Notes under the pieces: model-generated
What the model saw: only the letters and a program-made list of their open reading frames with translations
Told to the model about the DNA's origin: nothing
Database searches by the model: none
Source: an uncultured Bacteroidales bacterium
GTDB lineage: Bacteria; Bacteroidota; Bacteroidia; Bacteroidales; P3
Reading direction: 5' to 3'
Assembly: GCA_905234695.1 (NCBI GenBank)
Contig: CAJOHZ010000004.1
Coordinates: 1-64,000 of the forward strand
Length of the DNA: 64,000 nucleotides
Shown: one piece after another, positions 1 to 9,208 of the stretch
Position numbering within the stretch: the stretch's first letter is position 1
How the letters are laid out: every line of letters begins with the position of its first letter
Translations under genes and position numbers: made by a program

Positions 1-2085
1 AATACGCCGACTTACACAACCACCAATGCGGCAGGATGCGACAGCGTGGTAACACTGCACCTCACCATCATCGAGTGCTCTACAACGGCCATCACCGCCT
101 GCGATAGCTACACATGGCATGGCGTCACATACACTTCGGGCGGGACATACATGGACGGCACCGACACGCTGGTGTTGACACTCAACTACAGCACTTCCGC
201 CACGGAAACGGTCACGGCGTGCGACTCGTACACTTGGCACGGGACAATGTTCACGACAACGGGAACGATGACCGATACGCTGACTAATGTGGCTGGTTGC
301 GACAGCATGACGATTCTCCACCTTACTGTCAACTATAGCAATACGGGCATTGAGACCGTGACGTCCTGCAACAGCTATGTATGGCATGGAATGGAGTACA
401 CCGCCAGCACCAACACGCCAACCTATACTTGCACCAACGCCGCTGGCTGCGACAGCGTGACCACGCTGCACCTCACCGTCATCGAGTGCTCCACTACGAC
501 CATCACTGCTTGCGACAGCTACACCTGGCACGACAGCACCTACACTGTGAGTGGTATCTACACACACGGCACCGACACACTCGACCTCACCATCAACTAC
601 AGTACGACGGGCACTACCACGGTTATCGCCTACGCGCCCTACGATTGGTATGGGACTATGCTGACGCAAACGGGGACGTACATCCACACGCTGACCAATG
701 CCGCGGACTGCGACAGTGTGGTGACGATGCATTTCCGCTACCCGCTCTACAACACCCTGTGGGCGGGCGACACGGTCGTCACCTATAATGCACAGCCCTA
801 CTGCGGACTGACCGCCTCCTACACCGATGACGATAACGCCACACTGGGCACGACACTCACTTACACCAACGGCACGGAGGTCATCACCTCGCCCAACTGC
901 CCCGTGAACGCCGGTACCTATATCGTGACGGCACGTCCTATGGCACCCGTTGACTCGCTCCTCGGAGCCACCACCACCCTCACCATCCTGCCCGCTACGG
1001 TCAGCGTCAGCGGCGCGGAGGCTGAGACGGCCAAGTTCTACGACGGCACCACCGACGCCATCGTCACCCACAGCGGCACGCTGACGGGCATCCAGGGTAA
1101 TGACAACCTGGCACACACCGTCACCGCCTGGTTCTCCTCGTCGGAGGTGGGCACTGGCCTCACCGTCACCCTCGGCTATGCCATCGACGGCACGGCGGCA
1201 GCCAACTATCTTCTCGACCCCGTAGAGAGCGTCTACAGCACCGAGGGGGCCATCCTCGTCCCCTTCATGCCCGACACCACGGCCTTGACGGAAGATACCC
1301 TCGACGGCGTGCGTGACGGTATCCTCGTCGATGCCAACGGCTACTGCGCGGGCGAAGGCAGGATTGAATACACCCTCGCCGCTGGCAGCCCCGACCAGTA
1401 CAGGCTCGTCTTCTCCGATGCGCTCTTCACCGACGTCGACTGGCGCAACCTCGACACGCCCATGGGCAGCAACGGGGTCATCTATTTCGATGTCCCGGTG
1501 GGAATTCCGACAGGCGACTACAGCGTGACGCTCTATTTCCGCGACCATAACTACCCAGAACTGGTCAGCAACCCCGTCACGGTGCGCTTCCACATCAATC
1601 TGCCCGATACCTACATGGTGGTCCTCTTCAGTGATGTCATTGCCCTTATCGACACCTGCCAATGCATCACCGACGTACAATGGTACCGCCGGGCAGCGGG
1701 CGAGACAACTTGGACACCTATCCCCGGAGCCACCGGCAACTACTGCTACCAGGAAGGCGGATTGGAAGGCTGGGAATTCTTCGTGAAGTGCAAGTACTAC
1801 GGCCAGGAGACCTTCGTCTGTCCGCAGGATGACTTGACAACGCTCGTCAGCGACGAGGCCACCAATATCATCGCCTACCCCAACCCCACGACAGGACAGG
1901 TGACCGTCCGCATCGAGCACATGACCACTATGAACCACGAGTACACCCTGCTGAATATGTCGGGTGTGGTAATGGATCAGGGTGCCTTCAGTGGCAACAG
2001 CGTCACCCTCGACCTCTCCGATTACCAGCGGGGCAGTTATATGGTCACTGTGGACGGCATGGTAGTACGCATAATTCGTAACTAA
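1..2085 (+). CDS. T9SS-sorted repeat-rich surface protein, 5' end missing
   Basis: The reading frame is open from base 1, so the start lies outside the window; 694 codons are present. The N-terminal part visible here holds about five tandem repeats of roughly 45 residues with a core like CDSYTWHG followed by a TDTL or TNAAGCDS segment; the last copy (YAPYDWYG) is degenerate. Next come two MBG/YDG-like Ig-type domains (around 'KFYDGTTDA' and a 'NAGTYIV' segment), then an Ig-like stretch. The final ~75 residues look like a type A T9SS sorting domain (starts 'YPNPTTGQVTV', ends in a basic 'VVRIIRN'). Inference: exported through the outer membrane by T9SS, cleaved at the sorting domain, and surface-attached or released; an adhesin-like role is possible but not shown. 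The next gene begins 22 bp downstream, so co-transcription is likely. Confidence 0.85.
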   Translation, partial: NTPTYTTTNAAGCDSVVTLHLTIIECSTTAITACDSYTWHGVTYTSGGTYMDGTDTLVLTLNYSTSATETVTACDSYTWHGTMFTTTGTMTDTLTNVAGCDSMTILHLTVNYSNTGIETVTSCNSYVWHGMEYTASTNTPTYTCTNAAGCDSVTTLHLTVIECSTTTITACDSYTWHDSTYTVSGIYTHGTDTLDLTINYSTTGTTTVIAYAPYDWYGTMLTQTGTYIHTLTNAADCDSVVTMHFRYPLYNTLWAGDTVVTYNAQPYCGLTASYTDDDNATLGTTLTYTNGTEVITSPNCPVNAGTYIVTARPMAPVDSLLGATTTLTILPATVSVSGAEAETAKFYDGTTDAIVTHSGTLTGIQGNDNLAHTVTAWFSSSEVGTGLTVTLGYAIDGTAAANYLLDPVESVYSTEGAILVPFMPDTTALTEDTLDGVRDGILVDANGYCAGEGRIEYTLAAGSPDQYRLVFSDALFTDVDWRNLDTPMGSNGVIYFDVPVGIPTGDYSVTLYFRDHNYPELVSNPVTVRFHINLPDTYMVVLFSDVIALIDTCQCITDVQWYRRAAGETTWTPIPGATGNYCYQEGGLEGWEFFVKCKYYGQETFVCPQDDLTTLVSDEATNIIAYPNPTTGQVTVRIEHMTTMNHEYTLLNMSGVVMDQGAFSGNSVTLDLSDYQRGSYMVTVDGMVVRIIRN

Positions 2086-2107
2086 ACAATTCAACAATCA
2101 GCATATC

Positions 2108-3112
2108 ATGAAACGCATACTGACAATCATACTGGCTGCCTCATTCGCCTTGGGCGCAGCCGCACAAGAGAAAGTCCGCGGCAATTATCTCGGATGCTCC
2201 GTCGATGGCGGGTTGGGAACCCTGCTGTACACTCCCGCCAACGGAGATTATATCCCTGGCTTGGGTCTGGGTGCCGGTGTGGAGTACTCCTGTTTCTTCA
2301 CGCCCAGTGTCGGCTTTAGGATAGGACTGCACTACGCCATGACCCAGGCCACGGCCTTCTACAATTTCAAGGAGGTTACTTATGACCTGGTCCATGCCGA
2401 CAACCCATACGTCCATTACGACCTCAACACGGCATTTGACGGATGGAAGGAACGGCAAGCACTCGGTTTCCTGGGTGTCCCCGTGGAATTCCTCTGGCGC
2501 AAGCGGGTGAGCCAATGGGGTGCCCTGATGGCCGGATTGGGGCTCCAGATGGATCTCAACACTTATGGCAAGTATACCGCCCACGAGGGGAAGTATACCA
2601 CTACCGGCTACTTCAAGGTGCTGGGTTATGAGGTCGGTGAACTTCCCACCCATGGCTTCGACACCAAGGATGCCGACTTCGAAAGCGCAATAGACAAACT
2701 GCCCATAAACATCAGTTGTATAGCCGACGTGGGCCTGCACTATGCGCTGAAAGGCCATTGGGGACTGTATGTCGGCCTCTATGCCAGCTACGGACTCACC
2801 AACGTCGTCAAGAGAAGTGCAGCCCCCCTGCTGCAACTTGATGCGTCGAATGCCATGCAACCCGTCTATAATGGCACCCTCGCCAGCAACGAGGTCAACG
2901 CCGCCCACCTGTTCCGTGCCGGCCTCAAGATAGGCGTTGACTTGGGCTGGATAGACTTTGTCAGACTCCCCGAGGATGAATGGAACAGCGACATCGATAC
3001 GCATGAAGAAGACCCGGAGGACAATGGGGAGCAGACCGGGGACGAGGAGGAAGACGAGGAAGAGGAGTCTGCTGAAGAGTCGGAATCACCATCGGAAGAT
3101 ACTGACGAATAA
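2108..3112 (+). CDS. outer-membrane beta-barrel protein with acidic tail
   Basis: A 334-residue protein with a clear signal peptide (MKRILTIILAASFALGAAAQ) and many alternating aromatic/Gly strands such as 'GLGLGAGVEYSC' and 'GLYVGLYASYGL', as in small outer-membrane barrels of the Bacteroidetes OMP_b-brl type. The last ~40 residues are almost entirely Asp, Glu and Ser, an unusual low-complexity tail beyond the predicted barrel. It follows the T9SS cargo gene by 22 bp and may form an operon with it. It is not a clear PorP/SprF match, so pairing with the cargo is inference. It converges on the macroglobulin gene with only 19 bp between the stop codons. Confidence 0.75.
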   Translation: MKRILTIILAASFALGAAAQEKVRGNYLGCSVDGGLGTLLYTPANGDYIPGLGLGAGVEYSCFFTPSVGFRIGLHYAMTQATAFYNFKEVTYDLVHADNPYVHYDLNTAFDGWKERQALGFLGVPVEFLWRKRVSQWGALMAGLGLQMDLNTYGKYTAHEGKYTTTGYFKVLGYEVGELPTHGFDTKDADFESAIDKLPINISCIADVGLHYALKGHWGLYVGLYASYGLTNVVKRSAAPLLQLDASNAMQPVYNGTLASNEVNAAHLFRAGLKIGVDLGWIDFVRLPEDEWNSDIDTHEEDPEDNGEQTGDEEEDEEEESAEESESPSEDTDE

Positions 3113-3131
3113 CAACAGGAGAGAGCCATCG

Positions 3132-3452
3132 CTATTCCGACACGGTCAGGCGTTGGCCGGGGGAGGTGGAGCGGAATTCGGGGGCGTAGAGGCATTGGAG
3201 GAGGGAGGGGGCGAGGGTGAAGGTGCCGGGGGTGGTGACGTAGTAGTCGGCGTCGATGATGTACTTGCCCTTGTCCAGGCGGTCGATATAGACGGCGTTG
3301 TGGCTGTTGCTCACGGCCACATAGTAACTCAGGCCGCTGCTCCAGACCCAGCCGGAGGCGGTGCTGACGGGTTCCAGGCAGGCGGCACGGAACTCCTTCA
3401 GCTCGACATACTCCAGGTTGCGGTCGCACGAGACCTCCAGCCGTACCCGCAG
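3132..3452 (-). pseudogene. out-of-frame C-terminal end of the alpha-2-macroglobulin-like gene
   Basis: These 106 codons continue the macroglobulin protein in another frame. They read 'LRVRLEVSCDRNLEYVELK', then 'GWVWSSGLSYYVAVSNSHNA', then 'YVTTPGTFTLAPSLLQCLYA' and 'PEFRSTSPGQRLTV', the usual end of Bacteroidetes proteins of this family. No start codon or signal of its own fits, so it is the lost C-terminus of the upstream frame. A single missing base at about 3452-3456 explains the break. It could be a true mutation or a sequencing/assembly error. Confidence 0.8.
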
Positions 3453-6400
3453 ACCGCGACATCCTCCTTCAGCTCAGTGAGCGTCCCGTCGGGATTCACC
3501 CTGTAGAGCGTCCGCCGCAGGGTGATGCCGGTCTCTGTGGCGGCAATCTTGTCCATCTGCTCGGTGTACTGGTAGTATAAAGCGCCCCAGGACAATTGAG
3601 AGTTTTGCGTCGTCACGGCAATCTTGCCGCCGCCAGTCAGGGCGGCGAGGCTGTCGGCGCGGTAGGTGTGGCGGAGGTAGCCGGCGGAGCCTTCCTCGAC
3701 GGGGACGGTGAGGGTGTCGGTCAACTGCTTGCCGCGCACGATGAGGGAGGCGGGGGACGAGGGGAATGACCGCAACTCCGAGGTGGGCAGCAGGGCCTGG
3801 ATGGCGCGGAGGGTGGCGACATCGGAGTTCCAGCGGGTGGTCTGCTTCTGCTTGAGGAGCCACTGCTGCATCCTGCCGATGGAGAGGGTGTCGCCGGGGG
3901 TCACTTCGCGGAAGGTCTCGATGAGCAGGGCTTGCGTCTCGACGGGCCGCTGGTAGTAGTACCAGCCCGCCTTGTTGTCGCGCCAGTACATGCCCATCTC
4001 GTCGCTGTAGAGGGCTTTCTGGCGGATGCGTTCCACCATCTCGCGGGCCAGGCGCGTGTCGCCGCCCCGGTGGAAGACGAGGGCCAGCAGGGCTTGGTTG
4101 TAGAGCGAGGTGTACTCGGCATAGCGCTCCTTGGCGTTGCCATAGTAGAAGTCGTATGCCTTGCGGTGGTCGGCATTGAACTTGCGGTCCATATAGTAGC
4201 TCCGCGTGTAGAGATAGTCGAGCATGATGGGCTTGCACTGGCTTCCGGGGTGTTTCTTCAGGTATTTCTGCCATTCGAGGTAGTCCCGGTATGCCTCCTT
4301 GTCGATATAGGCCAGGGCGCGGGTCTGCATCGCGGTGTTGCCGCGCGACACCTGGCGGGCCATCACGCCGAAGCCCTTCAGAATATGCTGGGTGACGTAG
4401 GTGCTGCTGTAGCGGTCGTCGGGCATCCACGACCAGCCGCCGTCGCCGCGCTGGGCCTGCTGCAGCTTGGCGAAGAGGTCGGAGCTTTGGCGCTGGAGGG
4501 CCTCGTCGTCGTAGAAGCGGGCTATCTGCTTGAGGCGCTCCACCTCGCTGGTGCCGGCCTGCAGCCAAGGGGTCTCCTCCAGGAGAGTCTGCCGGATGTC
4601 GGCATTGCGCATCAGGGGGCTGTCCTCCTCCGTGGCCTGGTCGGCGCAATGCTTGAGGGCGGGGAACTGGTCGGCGATGCGCTTGCCGATGGTGTTGACA
4701 TAATAATTATTGAAGAGATAGATGTTCGACGGGTTGCTGCACTCGCTCATGTAGGGCAGCGACTGGATGGCCAGCCAGATGGGGTTGGCGGTATACTCGA
4801 CGGTGAAGCCGACGGGCTGGGCGGTCTTCGAGGCGGGCAGTTGCATAGTGTATTCCTTGCTCTCCTTGCCGTTGCTGTACATCGACACCGACTGGGTCAC
4901 CGCCTGCCGGTTGGTGAGCAGGGGCAGGGGACCTTGCTCGCCGTCGCTGTGGTGCGCGGCGGTGGCGACGAACCTGTAGGTGGCCACAGTGCCGCCCACG
5001 GGGACGGTGACTGTGAATGCCACGGGGAGGGTGGCGTGGGGAGGGAGGGTGAGGAGTTTAGAGTTTAGAGTTTTAAGTTTTGAGTGCTCAAAGGAGAAGT
5101 CGACTTGGACGGATAGGGTACTGTCGGTGAGGTTGATGACCTTGGCCAGGAGGGTGGCGGTGTCGCCCTCGCGCAGGAAGCGAGGCATGTTGGGCTGTAT
5201 CATCAGCTCCTTGCGGGTGACGAGTTGCTTGTGGAGGGAGCCGGTGGAGAGGTCCTGCGTCCATGCCAACCCCTGGACGTTCCACTGCGTCAGCAGGTCG
5301 GGGGCGGTGAAGCTGTAGACGACGGTGCCGTCCGGGCCGGTGCGCAGCGAGGGTTCGAAGAAGGCTAAGGTGCTGAGGTCAGTGCGGATATAGGGCTTCT
5401 CTTCTGATGCCGACTTCTCAGAGGTGGCGGCATCACCGATGCCTACCACATCGTTCCGGATTGCTGCGTCGTCTTCAACAACGCTGAGTTCACTGACCGC
5501 TGCTTCCTCTTCAATCATGGTATTCTTGGCCATAGGACGTTCGTACTGAACCTTCGCCATACCGTCCTCGCCGCGGGCGGTGCTCAACCCAATCCCGCCT
5601 ACGGCCCCAAAGGTCTCTGTCCCACCTTTCTGGCGCCACCGCCAGCCGCGGTGGTTGAGGGCGGAGAAGGTCCAGCCTTGGGGACTCTTCCCCTTATAGG
5701 ATAGGTATTTTCCCCATGGCACAAGCAGGTCGTTGCTGTTGTGGTATACCCATGGATAATTGAAATCCACTCCTTGGGCTATTAGGGTTGTATTGTTCTG
5801 CCAAGGGAACCAGTCGAAGAGATTGCCGCCGCGGCCGTAATTGTCGAGGGAGGCGTCGTACATACCCAAGAGAATTGAAAATTGAGAATTGAGAATTGAG
5901 AATTGGGGGTGGGTTTTCCGGCGGGTGACGGTGATTGTCCAGGTCTCTTTTTCTCCGGGGGTGAGTTTGTCGCGGAAGGTGGCTATCTCGACGTCGAGTT
6001 TCTTGTGCTCGAAGGGCACCTCGACGCGGTGATGGTAACCGTCTTCACGTCCCTCCTTGACGGCACAGAGGTTGATGTCGAAGCCGCCCAACAGGGACTC
6101 AGTGACGGGGATGCGGAGGGTTTTGATCTCTTCCGAGAGGCGCAGCAGGCGGCGCTCCAAAGCCTTGTCGCCGCATGCCAGCTCGTAGGCTACCCACACA
6201 TCTTTGTGGCGCGTGCCCAGACGCAGCACTACGGTGTCACCGACACGGGCTTGCTTGGTGCTGATGTCTGACCAGAGCAGGTCGGCGCCGAACACCTGCT
6301 TGCTCTCCTTCGGGACATAGACGACGACGGCCGTGTCGGTGGCCGACGTGCCGTCCGTGGCGATGCAGACGCGGTAGACACCAGCCTCCAAACGGGGCAG

Positions 6401-8926
6401 GACGATGCTGTTTCGGGTTAGACCCTCGCAGAGCACGCGGGTGGAGAACGCCATGCGTTCCACCGGCCAATGGCGCGGCTCCTGCTCCTCGTAGGTGTAG
6501 GGCGTCAGTGGGAAGCGCTTGCGGAACGCCTCCTCGCTGAGGGTGTGGCGCACACCAGCTCCCAACTGCGGTTGTACGAGCCAAGGTTTGGTGGGCTGTT
6601 GCAGCCGCTCCACGGTGAGGTTCACATAGCCCTTGATGGGGGTATTGTTGAGGTCGCAATAGACGTATTCTATGGTCTTTAGCTCGGCGGTCTGGTCGGG
6701 CAGCGAGAGGGAGATATAGCTGTTCTCGTAGCCAGACTTGAGGGTGAGGCTCTGGCTGTGGGTCTCGCCGCCCAGGTCGGTGACGGTCACCTGCACGGTG
6801 TAGGAAAAGCAGGGCTTGACACTGAGGTCTAAGTCGCTGTCGGGGGTGGCCACGAAGGCGATGCGGAACTGCCCTTCGGCATCGGTGGTCAGGGAGTCGG
6901 ATGCCAGCGTGACTATCGGGGAATAGGGGTTATCATTGTACCCGTGGCGCCACCACGGACGCATATAGGAGCGTTGGACAGACCAGACCACTTTGGCCCC
7001 ACTGACGGGCACCTGCGTGTAGGAGGCCGCCAGGCCTTCGACAAAGAGGCTGTCGCCGAGATGGGGGGTCGGGGAGGAGTGGGCGGGCGCCAGCGTGATG
7101 GTGAACTTGGGCTGCTTGTAGGCCTCCACGCAGACACTTTCCCGTATCGTTTGCTGTTCCTTGGCGTTGCCTGAGGAATGGGTGGAATGGGCCACGAGGG
7201 TGAACCACCCGGGCAGTGCGTGGGCGGGGATGACAAACCGGCCGCTGAGGCTGCCAAAGGAATCGGTGACGCCTATGAGCGTGTCGAGGGTCTTGCGATT
7301 GACATCGCGCAGCTCCACATGCAGGGTGTCGCCGCCGACGGTACGCCCCATGCGGTTGCCGGTTACGTTGCCCTCCACAATCATGAACTGCAGCGTGTCG
7401 CCCGGACGGTAGACCGGCCGGTCGAGAAACACCTTATTGTTGGTGAGGATATTGTCTGTAGCCTTTTCCCAGCTGACAACCTCCGAGGTGACCTCCAGTC
7501 CCTTGTAATGGGTCGCCAGTTGGTAGTAGTACCATTTCGCATTCTTGTGTTTAGTATCGATGGCGAAAAACCCTTGGGCATTGGTCGTGACGGTGGCCAC
7601 GGTCTTGTATTTCTCGCCATATTCCTGGCTGCGTTGCAGCAGCACCTTCTGGCGGGAGAGAGGCTTGCCCGTGACGTAGTCCACCACATAGCCTGCGATG
7701 CTGTCCTGCACCTCCGACATCATCACAAAGGCGGCTGCCGACACGGTGAAACTCCGCACCACGAAACCTTGGCTTGTGAAGTCGGGGGTGGGCGAGGCTA
7801 TCAGCAGGTAATGTCCAGGGGCGAGTTGCGGGATATAGCCATAGTGACGGTAGTATTTGTGGTCCTGTTCCACGTCGGGCAACGGCTGGTCCCAGGACGC
7901 CAGCACCTTCTCTTTCATGAGTTTGGCTCTTATCTCCTTGTTGTTTAGGTCATGGGGCTTGTACCACTCAGGGAAGGCTGTCACGCGGTAGTGCAACGAC
8001 TTGATGTTGCGCGTTGTCACCTTCATTAGGATGTCGCGTGCGGCGGGCGACACCTCCTCGATGTCTATTATTAATTTCGGCGTCAATATTGACCGCTTCA
8101 TATTGGCGCAGTCCACACCTTCCCGGCTTTCGGGCCAGTGGACGATGGCACTGTCACAATAGGCCAGTGCGCTCAGGTAGTCTCCATGGGTGTCGCAAAA
8201 ATTCGCCAGGCGGAAGTAGAGTTCGGCCAGATGCTCGTTGCCCGTGCCGCGGTAGCGGTTCAGGCACTGCTGGAGCAGATTCCGGTGGGTCTCTTTCGAG
8301 AGGTTGGGTTGGGCGGTGAGGTGTGACAGTAACTCCAGTTCGTTGTAGAGCAGCAGGTCTGTGTTCTCCTTCGTGGCGGGCTTGTGGCGGTACCATTCCG
8401 TCAGTTGCCGTTGCAGTTCCGTCTTGCGCTTCTGCGGCACATTCTGTATGGCCAGCTGCATCACCAGGTCGTACATCGTCGGCGTAGTGTTGAAGCGGGC
8501 CTCCTTGGGTTTCTCGCAGAAGGCGGCAATCTGCGTGTTGGGCACCTGGCGCAGGGCCAGTGTGTCGATGAGTGCCGAGTCGATGTTGCCCAAGAAAATG
8601 TAGCACAAGCAGCTGTCCACGCGCGTGAGGTAGGGCAGGATGGCGCGGAAGCGGGCCATGCTGCTGTCGGGGACATCCTCCTGGTAGTTGATGGCCGCCC
8701 GTTCCATGTACCAGGTGGCGGTAATCAGTTGGCGCGAGCGTGCGTCGCGGCGGGCACCGGCATCCGCCAGTGCCTGTCGGCGCAGGCTGTCGGCGGCCTC
8801 GTAGGCCGTGGTGTAGCGGCCGTTCCCAATCATTTTCTCAATGCGGCCGAAGCGGTCGGCCGTCCCCTGTGCCGCCAGCGTGGCTGCCGCGGCGACGAGG
8901 CAAAGTGACAAAAGTATACGTTTCAT
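3398..8926 (-). CDS. alpha-2-macroglobulin-like (MG2/bait-region) protein, frameshifted near its end
   Basis: 1,842 residues in this frame, with signal peptide MKRILLSLCLVAAAATLAAQ. It has an N-terminal helical section, then MG-type domains ('VFLDRPVYRPGDTLQFMIVE' is the classic MG2 motif), an A2M-type motif ('FFEPSLRTGPDGTVVYSFT'), and an alpha-helical toroid with 'GDGGWSWMPDDRYSSTYVTQ'. The thioester motif CxEQ is absent where expected ('MSECSNPSNIYLFNNYYV'), as in many Bacteroidetes relatives. These proteins are thought to trap proteases in the periplasm or at the surface. After about residue 1825 the frame leaves the family sequence; the true end lies in another frame down to 3132. Two low-complexity in-frame insertions occur at residues ~1007-1019 and ~1280-1291. 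It starts 45 bp downstream of the small cassette's stop, with a hairpin between. Confidence 0.88.
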   Translation of the reverse strand: MKRILLSLCLVAAAATLAAQGTADRFGRIEKMIGNGRYTTAYEAADSLRRQALADAGARRDARSRQLITATWYMERAAINYQEDVPDSSMARFRAILPYLTRVDSCLCYIFLGNIDSALIDTLALRQVPNTQIAAFCEKPKEARFNTTPTMYDLVMQLAIQNVPQKRKTELQRQLTEWYRHKPATKENTDLLLYNELELLSHLTAQPNLSKETHRNLLQQCLNRYRGTGNEHLAELYFRLANFCDTHGDYLSALAYCDSAIVHWPESREGVDCANMKRSILTPKLIIDIEEVSPAARDILMKVTTRNIKSLHYRVTAFPEWYKPHDLNNKEIRAKLMKEKVLASWDQPLPDVEQDHKYYRHYGYIPQLAPGHYLLIASPTPDFTSQGFVVRSFTVSAAAFVMMSEVQDSIAGYVVDYVTGKPLSRQKVLLQRSQEYGEKYKTVATVTTNAQGFFAIDTKHKNAKWYYYQLATHYKGLEVTSEVVSWEKATDNILTNNKVFLDRPVYRPGDTLQFMIVEGNVTGNRMGRTVGGDTLHVELRDVNRKTLDTLIGVTDSFGSLSGRFVIPAHALPGWFTLVAHSTHSSGNAKEQQTIRESVCVEAYKQPKFTITLAPAHSSPTPHLGDSLFVEGLAASYTQVPVSGAKVVWSVQRSYMRPWWRHGYNDNPYSPIVTLASDSLTTDAEGQFRIAFVATPDSDLDLSVKPCFSYTVQVTVTDLGGETHSQSLTLKSGYENSYISLSLPDQTAELKTIEYVYCDLNNTPIKGYVNLTVERLQQPTKPWLVQPQLGAGVRHTLSEEAFRKRFPLTPYTYEEQEPRHWPVERMAFSTRVLCEGLTRNSIVLPRLEAGVYRVCIATDGTSATDTAVVVYVPKESKQVFGADLLWSDISTKQARVGDTVVLRLGTRHKDVWVAYELACGDKALERRLLRLSEEIKTLRIPVTESLLGGFDINLCAVKEGREDGYHHRVEVPFEHKKLDVEIATFRDKLTPGEKETWTITVTRRKTHPQFSILNSQFSILLGMYDASLDNYGRGGNLFDWFPWQNNTTLIAQGVDFNYPWVYHNSNDLLVPWGKYLSYKGKSPQGWTFSALNHRGWRWRQKGGTETFGAVGGIGLSTARGEDGMAKVQYERPMAKNTMIEEEAAVSELSVVEDDAAIRNDVVGIGDAATSEKSASEEKPYIRTDLSTLAFFEPSLRTGPDGTVVYSFTAPDLLTQWNVQGLAWTQDLSTGSLHKQLVTRKELMIQPNMPRFLREGDTATLLAKVINLTDSTLSVQVDFSFEHSKLKTLNSKLLTLPPHATLPVAFTVTVPVGGTVATYRFVATAAHHSDGEQGPLPLLTNRQAVTQSVSMYSNGKESKEYTMQLPASKTAQPVGFTVEYTANPIWLAIQSLPYMSECSNPSNIYLFNNYYVNTIGKRIADQFPALKHCADQATEEDSPLMRNADIRQTLLEETPWLQAGTSEVERLKQIARFYDDEALQRQSSDLFAKLQQAQRGDGGWSWMPDDRYSSTYVTQHILKGFGVMARQVSRGNTAMQTRALAYIDKEAYRDYLEWQKYLKKHPGSQCKPIMLDYLYTRSYYMDRKFNADHRKAYDFYYGNAKERYAEYTSLYNQALLALVFHRGGDTRLAREMVERIRQKALYSDEMGMYWRDNKAGWYYYQRPVETQALLIETFREVTPGDTLSIGRMQQWLLKQKQTTRWNSDVATLRAIQALLPTSELRSFPSSPASLIVRGKQLTDTLTVPVEEGSAGYLRHTYRADSLAALTGGGKIAVTTQNSQLSWGALYYQYTEQMDKIAATETGITLRRTLYRVNPDGTLTELKEDVAVCGYGWRSRATATWSMSS
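5054..5088 (-). repeat. in-frame low-complexity word repeat (tttagag family)
   Basis: Short repeated words gagtttagagtttagag followed by ttttaagttttgagtg lie inside the macroglobulin gene and are translated as 'HSKLKTLNSKLLT'. The same words, inverted, occur in the intergenic hub near 10741-10768 (aaacttaaaactgaaactc). Confidence 0.65.
5870..5907 (-). repeat. in-frame low-complexity word repeat (aattgag family)
   Basis: About five copies of a 7-bp word aattgag/aattgaa lie inside the macroglobulin gene and are translated in frame as 'PQFSILNSQFSIL' just before 'GMYDASLDNYG'. A related sequence (tgaattgagaattattatg) lies between the purM and HIT genes near 31866-31884. Confidence 0.7.
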
Positions 8927-8941
8927 AATTGTGAAAGCAAG

Positions 8942-8966
8942 CCGCCCGTCGCACTGCGACGGGCGG
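8942..8966 (-). terminator. hairpin, probable terminator of the DUF3791/DUF3990 cassette
   Basis: Perfect 12-bp arms (ccgcccgtcgca / tgcgacgggcgg) with a 1-base spacer, just past the stop of the last cassette gene. The core is the same as in the hairpin at 10087-10113. The T-tract is weak. Confidence 0.55.
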
Positions 8967-8971
8967 TCGTG

Positions 8972-9208
8972 TTATGCGACTTTGGCGTTGAGTATCTCGT
9001 TCTTCAGGAAATCGTACACATATCCGGCGCTTTGGTAGTAGAGTCCTGTGTCGTCGTTTTGCAGCCGTTCAAAAGTCTCGGAGGTGTATATGGTGTCGAT
9101 GGCCTCTCCCGGCGTGAGGTGGAAGTCGTCGACAAGGTATCCTGCCATTTCTGTGGCTAGTTCATCCTTCAGTAGCTGTATCTGTTCCTGTGTCAATCTC
9201 TTCATCAC
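8972..9208 (-). CDS. small helical protein, third gene of the DUF3990 cassette
   Basis: A 78-residue acidic, predicted helical protein ('MKRLTQEQIQLLKDELATEM' start). I do not recognise a named family with certainty. It overlaps the DUF3990 gene by 4 bp and is followed by a strong hairpin, so it is the last gene of a three-gene unit. Its place next to an ADP-ribosyltransferase-like protein makes an antitoxin or accessory role possible; this is inference from context only. The second Met (9205) could also be the start. Confidence 0.7.
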   Translation of the reverse strand: MMKRLTQEQIQLLKDELATEMAGYLVDDFHLTPGEAIDTIYTSETFERLQNDDTGLYYQSAGYVYDFLKNEILNAKVA

